A program made the translations under genes and the position numbers. Shown in pieces: positions 25,901 to 32,616 of a DNA stretch of 64,000 nucleotides. The notes under the pieces were generated by a model. It saw only the letters and a list, made by a program, of their open reading frames with translations, did not search any database and was not told the origin of the DNA. The stretch's first letter is position 1, and the number at the start of each line of letters is the position of its first letter. Location of the stretch: the NCBI RefSeq assembly GCF_000717345.1, contig NZ_JNZA01000014.1, positions 124,001-188,000 of the forward strand. Reading direction: 5' to 3'. This DNA comes from Streptomyces lydicus (GTDB lineage Bacteria > Actinomycetota > Actinomycetes > Streptomycetales > Streptomycetaceae).

Positions 25901-27336
25901 AGTTCGGCGACCCGCCGGGCGCAGGTCTCCGTGCCGTAGCCGATGCTGGCCGGGGTGTCGCCGGACTTCTTGCGCACGTGCGGCAGCCAGCGCAGCCAGG
26001 ACCAGCCGTCCCGGCCCTGTTCGCCGGTCGTGAGCAGATGGATCTGGAGGTCACGGGGGCTGTGCAGGACGGCGGCCTGGGCGACCGCCCAGCGCGCCAC
26101 GGCGCGCGCGGTCGGGCCCTGGCCCGCGATGCCCAGGACGTCGTGCTCCCGCAGCGGAACGGTCACCGGGACGTCGTACGCGGTCCACGGGTCCTGGCGG
26201 CGGTGCTCGTCCTTCGTCGGGTCGTGCAGGACCACGTCGGAGGGCAGGTCGGCGGTGCCGATGCGCAGTTCCAGGAAGTCGGCGTCCGAGGTGCGGCGCT
26301 CCCACAGGCGGCGCCGGGGGCCGACGGCGGTCAGGACGACCTCGGCCGGGTCCGGGAAGCCGCGCCGCCGGGCGGTGCGTTCGGCCGCCAGGGCCTGCGC
26401 CGCGTCGCCCTCGATGCGCGCCTTCTTCTCCTCGTACTCGGCGACACTGCTGGAGTGGGACTGGCGTCCGGTGCGCCGGCTCATCAGGAAGTTGCCGACG
26501 ACCACGACCGGGGAGAGCAGCCCGAACAGCAGCATCGACATGCGGCCGAAGGCCAGCGCACCGGCCACCGCCATCACCACCGGCGCGGCCGCGGTGATCC
26601 ACGGGAGCGGCCGGGCGGCCGGCGCCGCGGGCGGGGTGGGCAGGGTGAAGCGGGTGGCGGTCTGGGCCGGCCGCAGCCGCGGCGGCCGGTTGTAGTCCCA
26701 GCCGGTGCCGTCCTCCGACGGCTGCACGGCCGCGTCCGGCTTCTGCGGGAGGGCGAGTTCGAGCAGGCAGCCGCCGACGAGGAGCTGCGCGCCGGCCGGC
26801 CAGGCGGTCGCCTCGGTGAGGTCCTCGCGGTCCAGTTGCAGGGTGCCGCCGCCCTGCGTGGACGCGTCGGGCGCGATGCGGCAGCGCCCCGCGGGGCCCA
26901 CCGCCAGGACGGCGAACGGGCGGTCCGGTACGGCGCGCAGCACCTGGGCGGTCCCGTCGTGGGCCAGTCCGATCCGGTACTCGCCCATGTCGAGCCGGTG
27001 CACGGTGCCCGCGCCGGCCCCGCCGACCGTACGGACCTCCACCAGCCCGTCCGGTTCGGCCGACGAGGTGCCCGCCGGGCGGCCCAGGCCCACGATGGCC
27101 GCGTGGTGGAGCGGCGCGTCCCGCAGCCGCATGTCGGCGGGCAGCAGCCGGTCGCCGGCGTACAGGCCGAGGCCCTCCGGGGGCCGGGGGACCCTCCCCC
27201 TGGCTTCGCCGGGGGGACCCCCACCCGCCCCGGCCAGCGCCTCCGCGACAGCGCTCACGGGCGTGTCGGGGTCGGCGTCGAGGTGGACGTCGAACGCGTC
27301 CCCGCCCCCCTCGACCACGGTCAACATCAACGACAC
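22912..27336 (-). CDS. Type VII secretion FtsK/SpoIIIE ATPase (EccC/EssC-like)
   Basis: The GTG at 27336 is nine bases after GGAGG and gives 1474 residues. The N-terminus (MLTVVEGGGDAFDV ... DADPDTPVSAVAEAL) and the following region up to about 230 look like the ubiquitin-like/FHA-type modules of EssC. Two membrane segments follow at about 250-290. Three P-loop ATPase modules come next. The first is degenerate, near AGQGPTARA. The second is intact (AGTTGSGKSELLQTL, Walker B LLIVIDEF). The third has IGSPRQGRSQTL with Walker B IVLFIDRW, and a further Walker-like stretch VAGPARSGRSTVLATL lies near the C-terminus with VVILDDAD. It is the motor of the T7SS encoded around it. EccB, EccD, EccE and MycP are not in the window. 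Confidence 0.93.
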   Translation of the reverse strand: MSLMLTVVEGGGDAFDVHLDADPDTPVSAVAEALAGAGGGPPGEARGRVPRPPEGLGLYAGDRLLPADMRLRDAPLHHAAIVGLGRPAGTSSAEPDGLVEVRTVGGAGAGTVHRLDMGEYRIGLAHDGTAQVLRAVPDRPFAVLAVGPAGRCRIAPDASTQGGGTLQLDREDLTEATAWPAGAQLLVGGCLLELALPQKPDAAVQPSEDGTGWDYNRPPRLRPAQTATRFTLPTPPAAPAARPLPWITAAAPVVMAVAGALAFGRMSMLLFGLLSPVVVVGNFLMSRRTGRQSHSSSVAEYEEKKARIEGDAAQALAAERTARRRGFPDPAEVVLTAVGPRRRLWERRTSDADFLELRIGTADLPSDVVLHDPTKDEHRRQDPWTAYDVPVTVPLREHDVLGIAGQGPTARAVARWAVAQAAVLHSPRDLQIHLLTTGEQGRDGWSWLRWLPHVRKKSGDTPASIGYGTETCARRVAELTALIVERAGREGRRDRAPGPDVLVILDGARRLRSLPGVAQILRDGPAVGIRAVCLDAEERLLPEECQAVVAEEPGGTVRVGRSGRGTVGGIRPDAVSLDWCRSLARAMGPMRDSGGADEEAAVLPGSARLLDVLALDPPQAAGIKARWAAGGRSTRAAVGVSLDGPFYLDLRRDGPHGLVAGTTGSGKSELLQTLVASLAVANRPDAMTFVLVDYKGGSAFKDCVDLPHTVGMVTDLDAHLVERALVSLTAELTRREHILAAAGAKDIEDYVDLLERNPAGREPMPRLLIVIDEFASMVRDLPDFVKGLVNIAQRGRSLGIHLILATQRPSGVVSSEIRANTNLRIALRVTDAGESTDVLNSPEAAGISQGTPGRAYVRLGQNSLVPFQSGRVGGRRPGATATSLPAPWAVSVGWERLGEPLPARPRAAAAPAEVETDLTGLVTAIREADREMGIPAQHSPWLPPLPEVLVTGELPPPPPSDYDLAPVAYGVVDLPAQQARQPLVIDPATLGHLHIIGSPRQGRSQTLRTIAGTLAFAHAPDQLHMYGIDCGNGALLPLEGLPHCGAVTQRTQPDRVARLLARLTEELTRRQEMLAARGSADLPELRRALPEAERPPHIVLFIDRWEVFDKQLGEYDAGNLLNSVLTLLRDGASAGIHLVMTGDRALFSSRVNGSTEDKLVLKLNEKSEYGMIGITQRNVPDEIPPGRAFRAADKAEVQIALLTDNPEGQAQAVALQQIAEYCRERAAQLPAGTRPFRVDILPDRLTWEEAARYVPKPLPSARWALTGVGGDELTAFGPDFSVTPTFLVAGPARSGRSTVLATLALSLLSVGTPLVVGAPARSPLRRLAGRPGVLAVFDEADIEPAALEQALASAPEGAVVILDDADLLLKSKAESVLTPIAKSGAETGRGLVIAGQTDRLSSGFSGWHAEARRNRCGLLLKPQNMSDGELIGVKVPRSRLGATRPGRAILHLGDGVLRTVQVPETVLPKPDAPA
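27187..27224. repeat. Streptomyces-type GC-rich palindromic repeat inside the eccC-like gene
   Basis: An imperfect palindrome of the form GGGGACCCTCCCCC-TGGCTTCGCC-GGGGGGACCCCC lies within the coding region and encodes a Gly/Pro/Arg-rich insert (GGGPPGEARGRVPRPPEG) near residue 38. Similar hairpins are widespread between Streptomyces genes; that comparison is from memory. Confidence 0.6.
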
Positions 27337-27430
27337 GAAAACGTCCTCCAGCCGGCGTGAATGGGGGGCCTCGGCAGCCGCACTCGGCGGCTCCCGTGCC
27401 ACTGACGGGACCTACGGACCCCGGCCGCGG

Positions 27431-27459
27431 ATGGTTCACCCGGAGCGCCGGTGAACCAT
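27431..27459. promoter_or_regulatory. Palindrome between divergent T7SS genes, candidate operator
   Basis: ATGGTTCACC (27431-27440) and GGTGAACCAT (27450-27459) form perfect 10-bp arms around a 9-bp spacer. The site lies in the 234-bp gap between the ATPase gene (leftward) and the 27571 gene (rightward), so a single regulator could control both promoters. Confidence 0.55.
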
Positions 27460-27570
27460 TCGACGGCGGGCCCCGTAGTGGCCATCGGGTGCACGGCGCC
27501 GCGACTGTGCCGCCCCCGCTTTCGACCGTCCCGGCTCCGCCGCCGGGACGTCCCGACAAGGAGTCAGAAG

Positions 27571-28512
27571 ATGATCTGGTACGTCCTGGCCGTGGCGCTG
27601 GGGCTGGCGCTGATCGGGGCGGTGGCCGCGCTGATCGTCACCGAGCGGCGGCCCCGCGCGCCGAAGCCCGCCGCCGCCTCGGCCGCCGTCGTGGGGCGGG
27701 AGGCGCTGGACGTGGTCAACGCGGGCCTGCGCCGGCTGACGGGCGAGTGCCTGCGCTCCGGCCGGTCGCTGCCCGACCTGTACGCCGTCGTCTACTCCGA
27801 GGAGCGGCTCGGACTGCTGCTGGCCGGCGCGGAGGAGGCCGCCCCCGCGCCCTGGACCGCCGAGGCGGACGGCGAGCGCTGGACGATCTCCCCTGACGAC
27901 CTGCACCGCCCCGGTCCGGAGGGCGAACCGGCCCTGCCGTACGCGCTGACGGTGACGGTGGGCCTGGACGGCCCCGACCGGGTGCTGGTCGACCTCTCCC
28001 GGGCGGCGGGGCCCGTCTCGGTGACGGGTCCGGACGCGGAGGTGCGCAGCCTGGTGCGGGCCGTCGTCGCCGAGGCGCTCTCCAGCCCGGTGGGCGCGCT
28101 CGCCGAGGTCACCCTGGTGGGGTCGCTGGCCGGCGGCGGGCTCCTTTCCGGCGACGAGGCACGGACCTCGCGGCTGCACACCGCGGCCAGCCTGGAGGAG
28201 GCTTTCGCCCGGGTGGCTTCGGCGAGCACGGGAGCACCGGGGCCCGGATCGCCCGACGTCACCCAGATCTTCCGGCTGATCGAGGGCAGCAGCCGGATCG
28301 CCGTCCAGGGCGAGGCGCCGCACCTGTTCGTCGTGGACGCCTCACAGCTCCCGCGACGGGAGGGGGCGCTGGACGGCCTGCGGCGTGGGGACGCGCTGCT
28401 GGTGCTCGGCGAGGTGCCCACGGGGTGGCGCTGGCGTGCCGGTGCGGGCGGATCGCTCGACACCGGGCCGCTCGGCCTGGAGATCACCCGGCACGTGGGA
28501 CGCTTCGCGTGA
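27571..28512 (+). CDS. Membrane-anchored protein divergent from the T7SS ATPase
   Basis: The 313-residue protein has a good ribosome site (AAGGAG, 7-8 bases before the ATG). It has one N-terminal membrane segment (WYVLAVALGLALIGAVAALIV), a basic stretch, and a cytoplasmic or extracellular globular part rich in Leu, Ala and Gly (DALLVLGEVPTGWRW near the end). I do not recognise the family. It shares a promoter region with the EssC-like gene, so it may be a structural component of the secretion machine, as EccE or EssA are in other systems. No similarity to those was seen. The last 171 bp overlap the end of a convergent sigma-factor gene. Confidence 0.72.
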   Translation: MIWYVLAVALGLALIGAVAALIVTERRPRAPKPAAASAAVVGREALDVVNAGLRRLTGECLRSGRSLPDLYAVVYSEERLGLLLAGAEEAAPAPWTAEADGERWTISPDDLHRPGPEGEPALPYALTVTVGLDGPDRVLVDLSRAAGPVSVTGPDAEVRSLVRAVVAEALSSPVGALAEVTLVGSLAGGGLLSGDEARTSRLHTAASLEEAFARVASASTGAPGPGSPDVTQIFRLIEGSSRIAVQGEAPHLFVVDASQLPRREGALDGLRRGDALLVLGEVPTGWRWRAGAGGSLDTGPLGLEITRHVGRFA

Positions 28513-29100
28513 GTGCCGTACCGCCTCGCGGTCCAGGCCGCCCGCGTACAGCCCGCGGCTGTGCAGTGCCTCGCGCAGGGCGCGGGCGGCGTAGTACGTC
28601 CGCGACTTGACCGTGCCCGGCGGCACGCCGAGGAACTTGGCCGTCTGGTTGACGCTGCGTCCCAGGTAGTGCACGTGCAGCAGGACCTCGCGCTGCGCCG
28701 GCCGCAGGTCCCGCAGCGCCTCGGTGAGCACCTGGGAGGTGAGGATGTGGTCCACGCCGTCGGCCACCGGCAGGTGGGCGAGTTCGGGGTCACCGGTCTC
28801 CGGCGGTCTGGCCTGGCGCGCCCGGTGGCCGTCGATGACGAGATTGCGCAGCACGGTGAACAGCCAGGGCCGCACCGAGTCCGCGGTCGGGTCGAGTTCC
28901 CCGGCGTGCCGCCAGGCGCGTAGCGCGACTTCCTGGAGGACGTCCTCGGCGCGGTGCCAGTCACCCTCCAGCCGCCGTGCGGCGAACTGCAGTAACGCGC
29001 TGCCGTGGAACTGGTAGAGCGCTCTGAGGAACTCGTCGGGGCGGCGTTCCGTGGCGCGCGGGCAGGGTATGCGGTCTTTGGTCGAAGCGTTGGCCGACAA
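28342..29100 (-). CDS. ECF-type RNA polymerase sigma factor
   Basis: Region 2 (DEFLRALYQFHGSALLQFA ... AEDVLQEVALRAW, then RPWLFTVLRNLVIDGHRAR) and region 4 (LRDLRPAQREVLLHVHYLG, then QTAKFLGVPPGTVKSRTYYA) are complete, typical of a group IV sigma factor. The TTG at 29100 is preceded by GGAGAGGAAAAGG and gives 252 residues. An ATG at 29280 would add 60 low-complexity residues and run into the LamG gene. After the usual end at about ALHSRGL there is an extra tail of about 75 residues that overlaps the convergent T7SS-linked gene, suggesting loss of an original stop. No anti-sigma gene is adjacent. Confidence 0.85.
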   Translation of the reverse strand: MSANASTKDRIPCPRATERRPDEFLRALYQFHGSALLQFAARRLEGDWHRAEDVLQEVALRAWRHAGELDPTADSVRPWLFTVLRNLVIDGHRARQARPPETGDPELAHLPVADGVDHILTSQVLTEALRDLRPAQREVLLHVHYLGRSVNQTAKFLGVPPGTVKSRTYYAARALREALHSRGLYAGGLDREAVRHSREASHVPGDLQAERPGVERSARTGTPAPPRGHLAEHQQRVPTPQAVQRPLPSREL

Positions 29101-29242
29101 GGGCCTTTTCCTCTCCGGTCGTCTGTGGGGAACACGGGTTCGGCCGGCTGCCGGAGAACCGGCGGGTGCCACCGCGAGCCGTCGTGCGCCCGAGTGGCGC
29201 CCGCCGGCCTGCGGCAGCGGTGAACTCGCCCCGGTAGCGCCG

Positions 29243-30013
29243 TCAGCCCGGTTCGTGCGAGGAAAGTGAGCTGACCTCACGGGACGTCAGTTCCCGGTCG
29301 TAGAGGTGCACATCGGCGATGTCGCCGTTCCAGTGGTCGGCCGCCTTCCCGTCGAACTTGGCGCGTCCGATCACCACGGCACCGGTGGGTTTCACGTCGC
29401 TGGCGGCCACCCTGGTGCCCGCGAGCCGGCCGTCCACGTAGATCCGCATCCGGTGATCCTTCTGGCTGTACGTGCCGGTCAGGTGGTACCAGCGGCCGGG
29501 TTGCGGCTGCTCGGGCGTCTCCGCGACGGTACGGGCGCCGGTGAAACTGAAGGCGAAGTTCCCGTCCGGGCCGGCGTACTGGAGGAAGAACGAGCTGTTC
29601 GGGTCGCCGTCCTCGGACAGGGCGGTGTGGAAGCCCTCCCTGTCCTCGGAGGCGAGGCGCACCCGTGCGGCGACCGAGTAGTCCTTGCCCGTGGTGTCCA
29701 GCCGGGTGCCGGTGTCCGCGAATCCGCTGGTGCCGTCCAGCTGCAGCGCGCCGCCCTCGGGGCCGTCGGTCCACTGCGTGCCGCCGCTCATCACGGCGTC
29801 GTGCTCACCGGCCTTCGCGGTGCCGGTCCGGTGCAGGGGCCACCATCCGAGTCCCTGTAGCGACTCGGCGCCGCCACCCGGGCTCGACGCGGCCGGTTTC
29901 GCCCCGGCCTGCTCCTTCCCGGAGTCCTGGCCGCGGACCAGTTGGAAGGCGACGAAGGCCAGCGCGACGGTCAATACGGCGATCGTGGTGATGAGCGCCC
30001 ATCTGCGCGTCAT
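29243..30013 (-). CDS. LamG/concanavalin A-like domain membrane-anchored protein
   Basis: The ATG at 30013 follows GGGGAG and gives 256 residues with an N-terminal membrane anchor (WALITTIAVLTVALAFVAFQLV) and a Ser/Gly/Ala linker. The rest is a single LamG-like jelly-roll: ALQLDGTSGFADTG, YSVAARVRL, NSSFFLQYAGPDGNFAFSF, RWYHLTGTY, RMRIYVDGRLAGT, AVVIGRAKFDG and WNGDIADVHLYDREL, the classic order of LamG_3 (LamGL) domains. It probably binds carbohydrate or protein on the outer surface. It lies just upstream of the sigma-factor gene on the same strand, but a functional link is not shown. Confidence 0.88.
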   Translation of the reverse strand: MTRRWALITTIAVLTVALAFVAFQLVRGQDSGKEQAGAKPAASSPGGGAESLQGLGWWPLHRTGTAKAGEHDAVMSGGTQWTDGPEGGALQLDGTSGFADTGTRLDTTGKDYSVAARVRLASEDREGFHTALSEDGDPNSSFFLQYAGPDGNFAFSFTGARTVAETPEQPQPGRWYHLTGTYSQKDHRMRIYVDGRLAGTRVAASDVKPTGAVVIGRAKFDGKAADHWNGDIADVHLYDRELTSREVSSLSSHEPG

Positions 30014-30170
30014 GAATCTCCCCGGGGCGTGCGGCGTGAACGTGTCACTGCTGACCACGCCCCCGATCCGGTAATGGTTCAGTGTGCATTCAAATTGTGA
30101 CAGGCCGTTAGATGGCGACCTTGGGCGCCCCTCGACGGCGTCCCGCCGGCACCCCGCGAAGAGGGGCCGG

Positions 30171-30935
30171 TCAGCCGATGGGGTTGACGAAGGTGGCCGG
30201 GTGGGTGGCGCTGCGCTGGTCGACGAGCGTGCCCCAGGGCCACTTGATGGTGAGCGACTTGGTCTCGTTGGGCGGGGTGACGTCCGCGAAGGCGGGCTGG
30301 TAGAAGCCGGTGTCTTCCTTGGTCATGGCGACGTTGATCGTGAAGTCGGTGCTGTCGCCGGGCCCCAGGGTGATCGAGCCGTGCTTGGCCGACGAGCGGG
30401 CCAGCGACCAGCGCTCGCCGCCGTTCTCGGACTTGAGGTCCACCCCCGCGAAGCCGCCGATCTTGCAGGCGCGGCTGCCCTTGTTGGTCAGCACGACGCT
30501 GGCGGTCGTCGCCCCCTGCGCGTCCGGGTCCGGGACCGCGTCGCCGCCCGTGGCGAACGCCGCCGTCAGGCCGGAGGTGTGGCAGCGCTCGACACCCGAG
30601 CCCGCCCCGCCACCGCCGGTGGCGTGCGCGCCGCCCGTCTGCTTGCCCGTCTGCCTACCCGTGGCGCCCGCCTGGGTACCGGTCTTGGCGCCGGAGTCCG
30701 CCTTGGAGTCCGAACCCTGCGCTCCGGAGGAGGAGCCCGCGTCACCGGACCCGGAGGAGCCCGCGCCACCGGCCTCGGCGGCCGCGCCCGTCTGCGTCTG
30801 GCCCGCAGGCTTGGAGGCGGCGGCGTCCGAGCCGGAGCAGGCGGTCAGGGACAGCGCGGCAGCCGCGGTCAGAGCCGCGGCGGCGATACGCACGGTGCGG
30901 CGACGGGCGGTACGGGCAGTGGTGTTGGCACTCAT
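30171..30935 (-). CDS. DUF4232 lipoprotein
   Basis: From the ATG at 30935 the protein has 254 residues. It has a basic leader and lipobox LTAC, a long Gly/Ser/Thr/Ala-rich linker (about residues 33-110), and then a DUF4232 domain: VERCHTSGLTAAF, ASVVLTNKGSRACKIGGFAG, ITLGPGDSTDFTINV, and a C-terminal LTIKWPWGT. Two cysteines in the domain probably form the conserved disulfide. DUF4232 proteins are common exported proteins of actinomycetes with no assigned role. Its signal peptide and upstream DNA match those of the lipoprotein gene at 13893. Confidence 0.87.
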   Translation of the reverse strand: MSANTTARTARRRTVRIAAAALTAAAALSLTACSGSDAAASKPAGQTQTGAAAEAGGAGSSGSGDAGSSSGAQGSDSKADSGAKTGTQAGATGRQTGKQTGGAHATGGGGAGSGVERCHTSGLTAAFATGGDAVPDPDAQGATTASVVLTNKGSRACKIGGFAGVDLKSENGGERWSLARSSAKHGSITLGPGDSTDFTINVAMTKEDTGFYQPAFADVTPPNETKSLTIKWPWGTLVDQRSATHPATFVNPIG

Positions 30936-31040
30936 CTCGGGTCCCCCAGGGCGGTCGGTGTCGTCGTTTCCTCGGTACGACACCCACTCTGTCCGCGACC
31001 GCTATCGCCAGGCTGCCGCACCACTAACGTCCGGCAAACG
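30936..31040 (-). promoter_or_regulatory. Promoter/leader module, second copy
   Basis: Read on the minus strand, this stretch repeats the blocks seen before the gene at 13893 (GCGGCAGCC, GGACAGAGTGGGTG, CGTACCGAGGA, CCTGGGGG) with the same order and spacing. Conservation over about 100 bp suggests duplication together with the signal peptide, or control by the same regulator. Confidence 0.6.
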
Positions 31041-31114
31041 CGGGCACGAGCAGCGAGCGGATGACGGAAGGCGAACCCGCGCCCCGACCCGGGGATCGCG
31101 GGTTGCCCGGGCTG

Positions 31115-31462
31115 TCACAGGGGACAGCGCTCCGGGCGGAAGTCCGCAAGCATCTCGTCCCGCTGCCCGCCGAGGATCTCCGAAGCGAGCAGTCGGCCGA
31201 TCACCGGCCCGAGTGTGATGCCGCTGTGGGAAACGGCTTCGTAGTAGCCCGGCACGGATGCCACAGCTCCCACCGAGGGGAATCCGTCCCCTGGAATTGG
31301 TCGGTTGGCCACCCGTGTCCGGGTGAGGTGACCGCTGCCCAGCTCGGGAACGACGCGCCGCGCCGATGCGTGGAGCAGCCGGGCAAGTTCCGATGGATCC
31401 TCGCCTCCGGTCGGCATCGAGCAAGCGGATCTGATGCGCGACGCCCAGCGCGGTCCGGACAA
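31115..31462 (-). pseudogene. 3' fragment of a D-amino-acid-oxidase-like FAD oxidoreductase gene
   Basis: The frame encodes only the C-terminal part of a DAO-family enzyme. It begins about at ELARLLHASARRVVPEL and contains RPIPGDGFPSVG and YYEAVSHSGITLGPVIGRLL, which in complete proteins form the end of the substrate domain and the last FAD-binding strand. The N-terminal Rossmann dinucleotide-binding motif and most of the protein are missing. Homology stops shortly before a 62-bp copy of a tRNA-Gly 3' end at 31468, so the gene was probably truncated by a rearrangement there. It should not make a working enzyme. Confidence 0.75.
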
Positions 31463-31467
31463 CGAAC

Positions 31468-31529
31468 AAGGCCCAGGTCACTGACCTGGGCCTCAACCAT
31501 GGAGCGGGTGACGGGAATCGAACCCGCGC
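31468..31529 (-). repeat. att-like direct repeat: tRNA-Gly 3' end plus terminator, left copy
   Basis: These 62 bases match 35351-35412 at 59 positions. They contain a terminator hairpin (arms GGCCCAGGTC/GACCTGGGCC) and the T-arm and acceptor of tRNA-Gly. The rest of the tRNA is absent. This is the pattern left by site-specific integration into a tRNA 3' end. Confidence 0.75.
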
Positions 31530-31635
31530 GCCACCGCGATGATGCGGCGGGGAAGTCCTACGTCCTCACGGCACCGTCACCGTCGCCCCGATCCGGCTCC
31601 GGCTCCGGCTCCGCTCATGAGATGTCGGCCGCTGT

Positions 31636-32034
31636 TCATGCCCACGTGCGTGAGCACAGTACGAGGCGGTAGCCGTCCGGGTCGGAGATCGTCACGCCAT
31701 GCTCGTCCCAGTACGGATTGTGCGCCGGGACCCGGGTACCGCCGGCCGCCACGAGGCGGTCGATCAGGGCTTCGTCCACCGGCTTGCCGAGGTAGACCAC
31801 GAACAGGTCGTCCACCGTTGGGGTCGGCTCCAGCGGGTGGTCCGGGTCATGCGTCAGCTCGAAGTGCCAGGTGCCGCCGGTGGGGCCGAGCATCAGCAGG
31901 TCGTGCTCGCCCGGCACACGCTCGGTCGTCCGCCACAGGACGGTCAGACCCAGGCCGTCCCCGTAGAAGCGTTCTGCCGCGACGAGGTCCCGCGAGGGCC
32001 GGGCCACCCGGACCGGGGTCGTGGAGTCGATCAC
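31636..32034 (-). CDS. VOC-family (glyoxalase/bleomycin resistance-like) protein
   Basis: The 132-residue protein has two beta-alpha-beta-beta-beta modules. RPSRDLVAAERFYGDGLGLT lies near the N-terminus; TWHFELTHDP carries a likely metal ligand (His/Glu). The second module ends WDEHGVTISDPDGYRLVL, the common C-terminal signature with the metal-binding Glu displaced. The family includes glyoxalase I, dioxygenases and antibiotic-binding proteins. The GTG start overlaps the stop of the cupin gene (GTGA). It is the last gene of the leftward cassette operon. Confidence 0.88.
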   Translation of the reverse strand: MIDSTTPVRVARPSRDLVAAERFYGDGLGLTVLWRTTERVPGEHDLLMLGPTGGTWHFELTHDPDHPLEPTPTVDDLFVVYLGKPVDEALIDRLVAAGGTRVPAHNPYWDEHGVTISDPDGYRLVLCSRTWA

Positions 32035-32552
32035 GCGGAACGCTCCAGGGCGGCGCGCCAGGCAGGGCTGTCGACGTAGTGGTTGTCGAAGCGCTCCGAG
32101 GACTCGGCGATCTCCTTCGGGTCCGCTTCGCCGCGCATCACCCGGCCCAGCAGGCGCAGGTAGTCGAACCTGCCCATGCCGGGGGTGAAGACGAAGAGGA
32201 CGTCCGCTTCACAGTCCGGGGCAGCCGCGAAGGCGTGCGGGGTGTGGGGCGGCACCGCGAGGAAGTCGCCTTCCTTCAGGACGGTGACTTCCTCGCCCAC
32301 CAGAACCTGCAGAGCTCCGCTGATCACGAAGAACAGTTCCGTCGCCCGGGTGTGGAAGTGGGCCGGCGCCCCTGGCGCGCCCTTGGCGAAGGTGGATCGG
32401 TAGCTCGTGATGCCGCCTGCAGTGCCGTCAGAGTCGGCCAGAAGGGTCATCACGCTGCTCGGGTCGGCACAGGTTTCGGCATCTGCGTGGCGGGTCAGTA
32501 CCGCCGCCGGCGGAGTGTTGGACGTGGACGCGGTGGGGGTTTCGTTGCTCAT
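32031..32552 (-). CDS. Cupin-domain protein (quercetinase/oxalate-type fold)
   Basis: The 173-residue protein has a single cupin barrel. Motif 1 is PAHFHTRATELFFVISG with HxH and Glu ligands; motif 2 is GDFLAVPPHTPHAF with the last His. The C-terminal helix segment (FDYLRLLGRVMRGEADPKEI) occurs in many small cupins of actinomycetes. It probably binds one metal ion and acts as a dioxygenase or isomerase of a small molecule; the substrate is unknown. Translational coupling with the VOC gene suggests the two act on the same compound. Confidence 0.88.
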   Translation of the reverse strand: MSNETPTASTSNTPPAAVLTRHADAETCADPSSVMTLLADSDGTAGGITSYRSTFAKGAPGAPAHFHTRATELFFVISGALQVLVGEEVTVLKEGDFLAVPPHTPHAFAAAPDCEADVLFVFTPGMGRFDYLRLLGRVMRGEADPKEIAESSERFDNHYVDSPAWRAALERSA

Positions 32553-32616
32553 GATCGTGATCCTAGGATTGTGGGTGACCGTCGTACAGGCGGTTTCTGG
32601 AGGCCGGGGCGGAGCG

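Noticed and set aside
22705..27360. 1551-codon open frame on the plus strand
   Set aside because: It lies antisense to the T7SS ATPase gene, which has clear motifs. The frame is an effect of very high GC in the third position; its translation is Arg/Gly/Ala-rich without domains.
29100..29280. N-terminal extension of the ECF sigma factor from the ATG at 29280
   Set aside because: The added residues are low complexity and overlap the end of the LamG gene; the TTG at 29100 has a good ribosome site and leads directly into region 2.
31503..31590. A second tRNA gene
   Set aside because: Only the T-arm and acceptor match tRNA-Gly; the sequence beyond cannot form an anticodon or D-arm, so it is treated as an att-like remnant.
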